In this document: piece after piece, positions 1-6,000 of the stretch
How the letters are laid out: each line of letters starts with the position of its first letter
Position numbering within the stretch: position 1 is the first letter of the stretch
Origin: Bacteroidales bacterium
Lineage (GTDB): Bacteria; Bacteroidota; Bacteroidia; Bacteroidales; UBA7960
Assembly (NCBI GenBank): GCA_003557965.1
Contig: PWND01000106.1
Coordinates: 1-10,431 of the forward strand
DNA: 10,431 nt
Direction of reading: 5' to 3'
Translations under genes and position numbers: made by a program
Notes under the pieces: model-generated
Told to the model about the DNA's origin: nothing
Seen by the model: only the letters and a program-made list of their open reading frames with translations
The model's database searches: none

Positions 1-469
1 AGCCTTTTAAAACAGCACTTACAGCATTGTATCCAAACATAAATACGAAGCCTGCTGCATAAACTTTGAAATATAATGTTGCCAGTGGAATAATCTCTGA
101 TGGCAATCCGATTAATTTAAATAATGGCTCAATAAAAATTAATCCCAAAACCGTTATCGCAATGGATGCAAAAAACAAATATATGAATGCAGTATCTATT
201 GCTCTTTTAACTTGCGATAAGTTTTTTGCGCCATAATTTTGTGAAATTATAATTGTAGTGCCGGTTGTTATTCCAATTACAAGGCTAACTAACACAAATA
301 TTACGGGGAAAGAGGCACCTGCCGCCGCCAGTGCTTCCGGGCCAATATAGTGCCCAATAATTATTGTGTCAACTATATTGTATAATTGCTGAAAAATATT
401 TCCCAGCAACAGTGGAAATGCAAACTTTAGTATTTGAGAACCGGCCGGCCCTTCAGTCATATCTCGCAT
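1..469 (-). CDS. MATE-family cation-coupled efflux transporter, N-terminal part (cut by window edge)
   Basis: The reverse strand reads open for 156 codons from the ATG at 469-467 to the left edge, so only the N-terminal part is present. It begins MRDMTEGPAGSQILKF and continues with hallmarks of the MATE (multidrug and toxic compound extrusion) family: a first membrane helix with LLLGNIFQQLYN followed by VDTIIIG, then SQNYGAKN after the second helix, and GYNAVSAVLKG at the cut end. MATE proteins have 12 membrane helices and export drugs or metabolites in exchange for Na+ or H+ across the inner membrane; about four or five helices are visible here. A second in-frame ATG at 460-458 is an alternative start; the nearest upstream stop is about 50 bases before 469. 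The gene is transcribed divergently from the glycosyltransferase genes, and a TACCTTTG box lies about 30 bases upstream. The family is sure; the substrate cannot be told. Confidence 0.93.
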   Translation of the reverse strand, partial: MRDMTEGPAGSQILKFAFPLLLGNIFQQLYNIVDTIIIGHYIGPEALAAAGASFPVIFVLVSLVIGITTGTTIIISQNYGAKNLSQVKRAIDTAFIYLFFASIAITVLGLIFIEPLFKLIGLPSEIIPLATLYFKVYAAGFVFMFGYNAVSAVLKG

Positions 470-498
470 CGGCAAAAACAACTTTGAAATTTCGCTGG

Positions 499-506
499 CA
501 AAGGTA
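499..506 (-). promoter_or_regulatory. Bacteroidota-type -7 box for the MATE gene
   Basis: The reverse strand reads TACCTTTG, an exact match to the Bacteroidota -7 consensus TAnnTTTG. It lies 29 bases upstream of the ATG at 469, leaving a leader of roughly 20-25 bases. No TTTG -33 element is seen at the usual 19-21 base spacing, so the call rests on the -7 match and its position. Confidence 0.5.
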
Positions 507-579
507 ATGCTTTATATTTTATTTTTTCGATGCTACAACCCTGCATTATTGTTAATAGCCGCATTTACTTAAAATTGAT

Positions 580-587
580 TACTTTTG
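580..587 (+). promoter_or_regulatory. Bacteroidota-type -7 box for the glycosyltransferase genes
   Basis: TACTTTTG matches TAnnTTTG exactly and ends 28 bases before the ATG at 616. A 14-base AT-only palindrome (TTATTAATTAATAA, 589-602) follows directly, overlapping the expected transcription start. No convincing -33 TTTG lies at normal spacing; the nearest TTG, at 549-551, is too far away. This AT-rich intergenic region (470-615) otherwise holds only the opposing MATE promoter. Confidence 0.5.
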
Positions 588-615
588 CTTATTAATTAAT
601 AAAAATCACAAAATA

Positions 616-1566
616 ATGGATATCTCTCTCGTCATTCCATTGTATAATGAAGAAGCATCACTTAACGAGCTTATAGAAGAAGTAAGCAAAGTTATGGTTA
701 AACATAACTATCAATGGGAAGCGGTGCTAATTGATGATGGCAGTAATGATAATTCATGGGAAGTTGTTTTACAGCTTAAAGAGAAATATCAACAGGTAAA
801 AGGCATCAGGTTTAGTAGAAACTACGGGAAATCAGCAGCTCTTAATGTTGGTTTTGAAAAATGCTCAGGAAATGTGGTTATTACTATGGATGCCGACCTG
901 CAAGATAACCCGGAGGAAATCCCTGCCTTGTATGAAATGATAACTAAAGAAAATTTCGACCTTGTTAGTGGCTGGAAAAAGAAAAGATATGACCCTGCTT
1001 CGAAAACAATACCTACGAAATTATACAACTGGACTACCAGGTGTGTTACAGGTATCAAACTTCATGACTTTAATTGCGGGTTAAAAGCATACAAAAGAAA
1101 AGTAATAAAAAGCATAGAGGTTTACGGTGAAATGCACAGGTATATCCCGGTTATAGCCAAACGTGCGGGATTTGTTAAGATTGGAGAGAAAGTAGTACAG
1201 CATAGAAAAAGAAAATATGGAAAAACGAAATTTGGTTTTGAAAGGTTTTTTAATGGCTTTCTCGACTTAATTTCAATTTTGTTTTTTACGAAATTCGGCA
1301 GAAAACCCATGCACTTTTTTGGATTAATAGGCACTTTAATGTTTTTCGCAGGTTTAATTATTGCGGGTTACCTTGCTTACGCAAAGTTTTTTTGGGCCGA
1401 ATACCGAATGACTGAAAGGCCACTTTTTTACTTCGGTTTGCTTGCTATGATTATTGGAACACAGCTCTTTATGACGGGCTTTTTAGGAGAGCTAATATCT
1501 CGTAATGCACCCGACAGAAATAAGTATCTTGTTGACAAAACTACTGAAGAAAATTGGCTAGAATAG
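616..1566 (+). CDS. Family 2 glycosyltransferase, DPM/GtrB-like, membrane-anchored
   Basis: This 316-residue protein is a GT-A fold glycosyltransferase of the polyprenyl-phosphate type (dolichol-phosphate mannosyltransferase / GtrB / ArnC relatives). Members move a sugar from a nucleotide donor to undecaprenyl phosphate at the cytoplasmic face of the inner membrane. The N-terminus has the family opening VIPLYNEE (residues 6-13), DDGS at 40-43, and DADLQD at 92-97, which contains the metal-binding DxD. The QHRKRKYGKTKFGFERF stretch near residues 195-212 matches the conserved basic region before the membrane part. Two hydrophobic helices follow (about 233-257 and 270-290), as in GtrB-like enzymes with two C-terminal helices. 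The gene overlaps the next glycosyltransferase by 13 bases, so the two are probably co-translated. The sugar and acceptor cannot be read from sequence; a role in lipid-linked sugar supply for surface glycans is inferred. Confidence 0.93.
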   Translation: MDISLVIPLYNEEASLNELIEEVSKVMVKHNYQWEAVLIDDGSNDNSWEVVLQLKEKYQQVKGIRFSRNYGKSAALNVGFEKCSGNVVITMDADLQDNPEEIPALYEMITKENFDLVSGWKKKRYDPASKTIPTKLYNWTTRCVTGIKLHDFNCGLKAYKRKVIKSIEVYGEMHRYIPVIAKRAGFVKIGEKVVQHRKRKYGKTKFGFERFFNGFLDLISILFFTKFGRKPMHFFGLIGTLMFFAGLIIAGYLAYAKFFWAEYRMTERPLFYFGLLAMIIGTQLFMTGFLGELISRNAPDRNKYLVDKTTEENWLE

Positions 1567-2690
1567 TATTAATAGGTTCAGCGCATCCTCTCAGAGCAGG
1601 TGGCCTGGCTACTTTTAATGAAAGGTTAGCCGATGAGTTTGTTAATGCCGGCCATGATGTTATTATATATACTTTTTCACTGCAATACCCTTCAGTTTTT
1701 TTCCCCGGCAAATCACAACTTTCTGACGAACCTCCCCCGGAAAAGTTAAATATTAAAGTTAAGATTAATTCTGTTAACCCAATAAACTGGGTTATGGTAG
1801 GTAAAGAAATTGCCGGGCTTAAACCTGATATAATTATTGTGAGGTATTGGATACCATTTATGTCTTCATGCCTTGGCACTATCTGCAGAAAAGCCTCTAA
1901 AAACAATAATACTAAGGTTATTGCAATAACGGACAATGTTATACCTCATGAAAAACGTTTTGGTGATAAAGCACTTACAAAGTATTTTGTAAATAGTGTT
2001 GATGGATTTATAACATTATCAGAGTCAGTTATGAATGACTTGAAAAAATTTGACAAGCAAAAACCACGAAAGCTTTGCTTACATCCCTTATATGATAATT
2101 TTGGAGATAAGCTTGATAAGCAGGAAGCTCTTAAAAAGCTTAAATTAAACCCTGATTATAAATACTTGCTTTTCTTTGGTTTTATAAGGGACTACAAAGG
2201 ATTAGACCTTTTGTTAAAAGCTATGGCCGATAAGGATTTAAAAAACAGCAATATTAAAGCTTTAATTGCCGGCGAATTTTATGCCGATGAAAAATACTAT
2301 TTAAAACTAATTGATGACCTGAATATTAATGATTCAATAATTTTGCATACAAATTTTATTTCAAATGATATGGTAGCAACTTATTTCTCTGCTGCTGACC
2401 TTGTTGTTCAACCTTATAAAGATGCAACACAAAGTGGAGTTACACAAATTGCATATCATTTTAATGTTCCTATGGTTGTTACGAATGTTGGGGCATTGCC
2501 TGAAATGGTACCTGATATGAAAGCAGGGCTGGTTGTTGATGTTGATGAAAATGAAATAGCTAATGCTATTAAGCTTTATTTTGAAAAAAATTTACAGAAT
2601 ACTTTGTCAAATACAATCATTGAAGAAAAGAAACGTTTTTCATGGGGAAAACTTGTAGATTCAATAATTGAAGTATCGAAAGAAATATAA
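1554..2690 (+). CDS. Family 4-like (GT-B fold) glycosyltransferase, TTG start
   Basis: This 378-residue cytoplasmic protein looks like a retaining GT-B glycosyltransferase. The N-terminal Rossmann half opens RIVLIGSAHPLRAGGLATF, with the glycine-rich acceptor-side loop; the C-terminal donor half starts near YLLFFGFIRDYKGLDLLLKA and ends with QSGVTQIAYHFNVPMVVT and NVGALPEMV. The usual E-x7-E donor motif is replaced by D290-x7-Q298. The start must be TTG at 1554: an in-frame TGA lies at 1545-1547, there is no ATG before the conserved N-terminal motif, and a later start would remove the glycine loop. The gene therefore begins inside the last codons of the preceding GT2 gene, which suggests translational coupling. 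The pair probably acts in one pathway for lipid-linked or surface glycan synthesis. Donor and acceptor are unknown. Confidence 0.9.
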   Translation: MARIVLIGSAHPLRAGGLATFNERLADEFVNAGHDVIIYTFSLQYPSVFFPGKSQLSDEPPPEKLNIKVKINSVNPINWVMVGKEIAGLKPDIIIVRYWIPFMSSCLGTICRKASKNNNTKVIAITDNVIPHEKRFGDKALTKYFVNSVDGFITLSESVMNDLKKFDKQKPRKLCLHPLYDNFGDKLDKQEALKKLKLNPDYKYLLFFGFIRDYKGLDLLLKAMADKDLKNSNIKALIAGEFYADEKYYLKLIDDLNINDSIILHTNFISNDMVATYFSAADLVVQPYKDATQSGVTQIAYHFNVPMVVTNVGALPEMVPDMKAGLVVDVDENEIANAIKLYFEKNLQNTLSNTIIEEKKRFSWGKLVDSIIEVSKEI

Positions 2691-2740
2691 ACCTATTATA
2701 CAATGGCAGGAATACATTGATGATATCCTAAAATGCCGGA

Positions 2741-2762
2741 AATGCATAATATAGTATGCATT
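2741..2762. repeat. Perfect 8-bp inverted repeat (AATGCATA / TATGCATT)
   Basis: AATGCATA at 2741-2748 is the exact reverse complement of TATGCATT at 2755-2762, with the six-base loop ATATAG. It lies 50 bases after the GT4 stop codon. No T-run follows and the stem is AT-rich, so a classical intrinsic terminator is unlikely; a weak 3' stem-loop or a protein-binding dyad is possible. Confidence 0.4.
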
Positions 2763-2800
2763 AAGCATGAAGGGCTCATCGAAGCAGAAGAAATTCAGGT

Positions 2801-2809
2801 TAAGTTTTG
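2801..2809 (+). promoter_or_regulatory. Possible -7 box for gmhA (TAAGTTTTG)
   Basis: TAAGTTTTG resembles the Bacteroidota TAnnTTTG box with one extra base, and lies 47 bases before the gmhA ATG. Its TTTTG end aligns exactly with the end of the perfect TATATTTG box (8473-8480) upstream of the TPR-SpoIIE gene, within the block shared by the two leaders, which makes a promoter role more believable. Confidence 0.35.
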
Positions 2810-2856
2810 AATTCGTAAATAATTGCGAAACAGTTTAGTAACCATAATTTATGTAG
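2805..2856 (+). repeat. Leader block shared with the TPR-SpoIIE gene, copy 1
   Basis: These 52 bases, ending directly before the gmhA ATG, align without gaps to 8476-8527, which end directly before the TPR-SpoIIE ATG, with 40 identities. Shared runs include TTTGAAT, TAATTGC and TAACCATAA. Similarity starts around the -7 box and stops at the start codon. A degenerate dyad (CGTAAATAATTGCG, 2814-2827) occupies the region of the expected transcription start. Confidence 0.6.
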
Positions 2857-3450
2857 ATGAATAAAGAAGAAAAAAGCAGAATTGAGAATATTATTGAAGA
2901 TTCAATATCTGTAAAAAATAGTATTATTAAAAACAGTGATTTAATTAATACAATAAATGAGGTAAGCAGGCTTCTTGTAAAAATGTATAAGAGTGGAGGT
3001 AAATTACTGTTGTGTGGGAATGGTGGCAGTGCAGCTGATGCACAACATCTTGCTGCTGAATTTTCAGGCAGGTATTATTTAAACAGGCCACCACTTAATG
3101 CAGAAGCTTTGCATGTTAACTCCTCATTTCTTACGGCTGCCAGCAATGATTTTGGTTTTGAAAAGGCTTATGCCAGGATGGTTGATGCCCTGGGTGAAAA
3201 GGGAGATATTCTAATTGCTATTTCAACATCCGGTAATTCACCTAATATTATTGAGGCTGTTAATGCTGCCAAAAGCAACAATATGACAGTTGTTGGATTA
3301 ACCGGAAATAACGGGGGAAAAATAAAAGATATTTGTGATGTTATTATAAACGTTCCTTCTGATGATACTCCAAGAATCCAGGAATCGCATATACTAATTG
3401 GGCATATTCTTTGTGAAATTGTTGAAAAAGAACTGTTTGAAAATTGCTAA
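2857..3450 (+). CDS. gmhA: Phosphoheptose isomerase (sedoheptulose 7-phosphate isomerase)
   Basis: This 197-residue SIS-domain protein matches GmhA in length and motifs. GmhA converts sedoheptulose 7-phosphate to D-glycero-D-manno-heptose 7-phosphate, the first step of ADP- or GDP-heptose synthesis for lipopolysaccharide and surface glycans, in the cytoplasm. The phosphate-binding signature GNGGSAADAQHLAAEFSGRY begins at residue 54. H64 and E68 correspond to the E. coli zinc/catalytic residues H61 and E65; Q175 and H183 near the C-terminus match Q172 and H180 with the same spacing. STSGNSPN (about residues 128-135) is the second SIS phosphate loop. The ATG at 2857 gives the normal N-terminal helix. 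The phosphatase gene follows after one base, so the two form a unit. The 52-base leader is shared with a distant gene, which may mean shared regulation. Confidence 0.95.
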   Translation: MNKEEKSRIENIIEDSISVKNSIIKNSDLINTINEVSRLLVKMYKSGGKLLLCGNGGSAADAQHLAAEFSGRYYLNRPPLNAEALHVNSSFLTAASNDFGFEKAYARMVDALGEKGDILIAISTSGNSPNIIEAVNAAKSNNMTVVGLTGNNGGKIKDICDVIINVPSDDTPRIQESHILIGHILCEIVEKELFENC

Positions 3451-3451
3451 T

Positions 3452-4012
3452 ATGACAAAATTGTTTTTTCCAACTAAAGAATGGACTTTATTTCTTGACA
3501 GAGATGGTGTGTTGAATAAAAGATTTATTGATGATTATGTTAAAACACCTGATGAGTTTGTATGGATAGATGGAGTTTTGGATAGTTTAAGAATTTTTAA
3601 AGATATTTTTGGAAGAATAGTTATTGTTACAAACCAGCAAGGAGTAGGAAAAGGCCTGATGACAGAAGATGATTTAAAACTTGTGCATGAGAAGCTTCTT
3701 AGTGATGTAAATAAAGCAGAAGGAAAAATTGATAAAATATATTATGCGGCTAAACTAAAAGAAGAAAACAGCATTTTCAGAAAACCAAATGTGGGAATGG
3801 CTTTAATCGCGAGAAAAGATTTTCCTGAAATAAGATTCAGAAAGTCTGTAATGGTTGGAGATACATACTCAGATATGATTTTTGGGAAAAAGCTGGGAAT
3901 GAAAAATGTTTTAATTTCAGGTAATGATATTAACCTTGCCAGGAATGCCGGGCTGGTTGACCTGCATTTTAACAACCTGAAAGAATTTGCTAATTACATA
4001 TTAAAGAAGTAG
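3452..4012 (+). CDS. gmhB: HAD-family phosphatase, GmhB-like (heptose 1,7-bisphosphate 7-phosphatase)
   Basis: This 186-residue HAD-IIIA phosphatase has FLDRDGVLN with nucleophile D16 and acid/base D18, VTNQQGVGKGLM (motif II, T60), the motif III lysine in RKPNVGM (K111), and VGDTYSDM with D137 and D141 for Mg2+. The order and the TNQQG and RKP contexts match GmhB, which removes the 7-phosphate from heptose 1,7-bisphosphate, and the related histidinol phosphatases. The position one base after gmhA favours GmhB. The loop before RKP carries none of the CxH...CxC zinc ligands of E. coli GmhB; it reads AAKLKEENSIF and is shorter. An in-frame ATG at 3398 would give a longer protein, but it lies inside gmhA and adds 18 residues outside the fold, so ATG 3452 is chosen. 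A different sugar-phosphate substrate is possible. Confidence 0.85.
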   Translation: MTKLFFPTKEWTLFLDRDGVLNKRFIDDYVKTPDEFVWIDGVLDSLRIFKDIFGRIVIVTNQQGVGKGLMTEDDLKLVHEKLLSDVNKAEGKIDKIYYAAKLKEENSIFRKPNVGMALIARKDFPEIRFRKSVMVGDTYSDMIFGKKLGMKNVLISGNDINLARNAGLVDLHFNNLKEFANYILKK

Positions 4013-4023
4013 TATTTTTATAA

Positions 4024-4039
4024 AATATTTTAAAATATT
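4024..4039. repeat. Perfect 16-bp AT-only palindrome
   Basis: AATATTTTAAAATATT is its own reverse complement and lies between the gmhB stop codon and the MORN-repeat gene, 20 bases before its ATG. In this 46-base AT-rich spacer it could be part of a promoter, a weak stem-loop at the end of the gmhAB transcript, or chance. No TAnnTTTG box is visible in the spacer. Confidence 0.3.
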
Positions 4040-4058
4040 AATTATTAGGGTTTTAAAA

Positions 4059-4859
4059 ATGAAGAACGTTTTATTATTTATTTTTTTCATTGGGATTTCA
4101 ATGTGTGCTTACACTCAGCAAAAAGAAGCAGAAAAGTATAACCAGTTTGATGAGGAAGGAAGGAGGCAGGGTATCTGGTATAGTTATTTTCGTGATGGCG
4201 GACTTAGGTATGAGGGTAAATTTATTGATGACAGGCCTGTGGGTACATTTTATTATTATTTTCCGCAGGGAGGCTTAAGGGCTGAAATTATCCATGACCA
4301 TGAGGGTAGAGAAGAGGAAGACATGGTCAGGGCTGTTTTTTATCATAGAAATGGCACTGTTAGTTCTGAAGGTTTTTACATAGATGAAAAGCGGCATGGA
4401 TTATGGCGCTTCTTTAATGAAAGAGGACAGGTTGTAACTGAAAACTACTATCACCATGGTGAAAACCACGGTGTGTGGAAGGTGTATTATTCCCATGGCA
4501 AGGTTGCTAAAGAAAAAACATGGCACTATGGAGAAAGAGATGGAAATTGGATAAGGTATTACGAAAACGGACAAATACACTTTAAGTCGGTTTTTAAAAA
4601 TGATAAGCTTAATGGGAGATATGAGGTTTATGGCATAAATGGCAGAAAAAGAGTAGAAGGATTCTATCAAGATGACTTACAGCATAGAAAATGGACTTTT
4701 TACACCCCAAGGGGTGAAAAACAAAAAGTAGTTCATTACAACAAAGGTGAAGTTGTTGAAGAAATCATTTATATTGAAACTGACGATGATTTTGAACCAA
4801 TAAGGCCTGGTGATGAGCCATTTACAGATGAGGAACTTAGGTTTTTTTATGGTTACTAA
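4059..4859 (+). CDS. Exported MORN-variant repeat protein
   Basis: This 266-residue protein starts with a hydrophobic signal sequence (MKNVLLFIFFIGISMCAYTQ), so it is probably exported to the periplasm or beyond. A cysteine at residue 16 sits where a lipobox could be, but M15 before it is atypical, so type I cleavage is as likely. From about residue 30 to 245 it consists of roughly eight 20-30 residue repeats of the form G-x-W-x-x-Y-x-x-x-G-x-x-x-x-E-x-x-[FY]; examples are HGLWRFFNERGQVVTENYY and HGVWKVYYSHGKVAKEKTW. These are MORN-variant repeats, built as beta-hairpins in long sheets. Databases often label such proteins 'YwqK family antitoxin', but no toxin gene is adjacent. The C-terminal tail is acidic (DDDFEPIRPGDEPFTDEE). 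It stands alone between gmhB and mnmA, 46 bases from each. No function can be assigned. Confidence 0.85.
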   Translation: MKNVLLFIFFIGISMCAYTQQKEAEKYNQFDEEGRRQGIWYSYFRDGGLRYEGKFIDDRPVGTFYYYFPQGGLRAEIIHDHEGREEEDMVRAVFYHRNGTVSSEGFYIDEKRHGLWRFFNERGQVVTENYYHHGENHGVWKVYYSHGKVAKEKTWHYGERDGNWIRYYENGQIHFKSVFKNDKLNGRYEVYGINGRKRVEGFYQDDLQHRKWTFYTPRGEKQKVVHYNKGEVVEEIIYIETDDDFEPIRPGDEPFTDEELRFFYGY

Positions 4860-4905
4860 AGTTAAATTGTAGCTTACTTGAATGCAAAGTTGATTAATAA
4901 GTATA

Positions 4906-5994
4906 ATGTTTGATAAAAGGGTTTTAGTGGCAATGAGTGGCGGGCTTGATAGTAGTATAGCTGCTATTATGCTTCAGCAGCAAGGCTATGAGCTTATAGG
5001 TATTACTATGAAAACCTGGGAATATAGCCCTGAACATGCCGGCGTTGAAAGTGGTTGTTGCAATCTTGACTCAATAAATGATGCCAGGGAAGTGGCTGTT
5101 TCCCTTGATTTTCCTCACTATGTGCTTGACCTCAGGGAAGAATTTAATGATTATATAGTATCTGATTTTGTTAGCCAGTACATGAAGGGGCGGACCCCAA
5201 ACCCTTGTGTATTATGTAATACATATATTAAATGGGATGCACTACTTAAAAGAGCTGATGAACTAAAATGTAAGTATATAGCCACTGGGCATTATGCACA
5301 GCTTAGAAAAGAGAATAACAGGTACGTATTAAGCAAAGGGATTGATGATAATAAAGACCAGTCGTATGTTTTATGGGGGCTAAAACAGGGCCAGCTTGAA
5401 AGGACATTATTCCCATTAGGTAAATTTACTAAAGATAAAATTCGGGAGCTTGCGGAAAAATACGGATTTAAAAGCCTCGCCAAGAAACGTGAAAGTTATG
5501 AAATATGCTTTATCCCTGATGACAATTATCGTGGTTTCCTTAAAGCAAAATTGCCGGATATAGAAGAAAAGCTTGATGGAGGCAATTTTGTTGATATTAA
5601 CGGGAAAATACTTGGAAAGCATAAAGGCTATCCTTTTTATACAATTGGCCAAAGAAAAGGGCTAAATATTGCATTAGGAAAGCCAATGTATGTGAAGGAA
5701 ATTCATGCTGACACAAACACCATAATCCTGGGAGAAAAAGAAGATATATTGTCTGATAGTTTTTTTATAAGCGGATTTAATAGCATTAAATACGAATCTG
5801 TAAACGAAAATACTCATGCTTTATTAAAGGTCAGATATAAAGATCCCGGCACAAAAGGAGTACTATACCCTAAAACAAATAATAATATTGAGGTTAAGCT
5901 TAATGAGCCGGTTGCAGCTGTTACACCTGGCCAGTCTGCCGTTGCTTATGATGGAAATGATGTTATAGGAGGAGGATTTATTGAAAAAACCTGA
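4906..5994 (+). CDS. mnmA: tRNA-specific 2-thiouridylase MnmA
   Basis: This 362-residue cytoplasmic enzyme performs ATP-dependent 2-thiolation of U34 in tRNA for Lys, Glu and Gln. The PP-loop SGGLDSS is at residues 11-17. TPNPCVLCN carries C104, the equivalent of the E. coli catalytic C102 in its LCN context, plus an extra C101. ATGHYAQL and KDQSYVLW follow, and SYEICFIPDD carries C201, the equivalent of C199. GQRKGLNIALGKPMYV marks the start of the central domain, and the C-terminal beta-barrel ends with GQSAVAYDGNDVIGGGFIE. Length and order are normal for the family. The start at 4906 puts the PP-loop at its usual distance from the N-terminus. A lipoprotein gene starts six bases downstream and a secreted protease gene follows, so this housekeeping gene probably leads a small operon of exported proteins. 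Confidence 0.97.
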   Translation: MFDKRVLVAMSGGLDSSIAAIMLQQQGYELIGITMKTWEYSPEHAGVESGCCNLDSINDAREVAVSLDFPHYVLDLREEFNDYIVSDFVSQYMKGRTPNPCVLCNTYIKWDALLKRADELKCKYIATGHYAQLRKENNRYVLSKGIDDNKDQSYVLWGLKQGQLERTLFPLGKFTKDKIRELAEKYGFKSLAKKRESYEICFIPDDNYRGFLKAKLPDIEEKLDGGNFVDINGKILGKHKGYPFYTIGQRKGLNIALGKPMYVKEIHADTNTIILGEKEDILSDSFFISGFNSIKYESVNENTHALLKVRYKDPGTKGVLYPKTNNNIEVKLNEPVAAVTPGQSAVAYDGNDVIGGGFIEKT

Positions 5995-6000
5995 CTCAAA

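Larger units (their letters stand above)
2733..2810 (+). other. Possible 25-codon small ORF in the intergenic gap
   Basis: An ATG at 2733 opens 25 codons (MPEMHNIVCIKHEG...) and ends at TGA 2808-2810, inside the gap between the GT4 gene and gmhA. I recognise no family. It overlaps the inverted repeat at 2741-2762 and ends over the candidate gmhA -7 box, so it may be chance, a leader peptide, or the remains of a lost gene. The composition (GLIEAEEIQVKF) is peptide-like, but that is weak evidence. Confidence 0.12.

Noticed and set aside
1541..1936. 131-codon open frame on the minus strand across the start of the GT4 gene
   Set aside because: It lies opposite strongly recognisable glycosyltransferase coding sequence and its translation resembles no family; it is a shadow of the real gene.
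2741..2762. Inverted repeat as an intrinsic terminator for the glycosyltransferase transcript
   Set aside because: There is no T-tract after it and the stem is AT-rich; kept only as an inverted repeat.
3398..3451. N-terminal extension of the GmhB-like protein from ATG 3398
   Set aside because: The 18 extra residues lie within the gmhA coding region in another frame and precede the HAD fold; ATG 3452, one base after the gmhA stop, gives the normal length.
616..4012. Glycosyltransferase and heptose region as a horizontally acquired island
   Set aside because: No integrase, tRNA, insertion sequence or direct repeats are seen, and base composition looks similar to the rest of the window.
4059..4859. 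MORN-repeat gene as half of a toxin-antitoxin pair
   Set aside because: Its neighbours are a HAD phosphatase and mnmA, neither a toxin, and the product carries a signal sequence.
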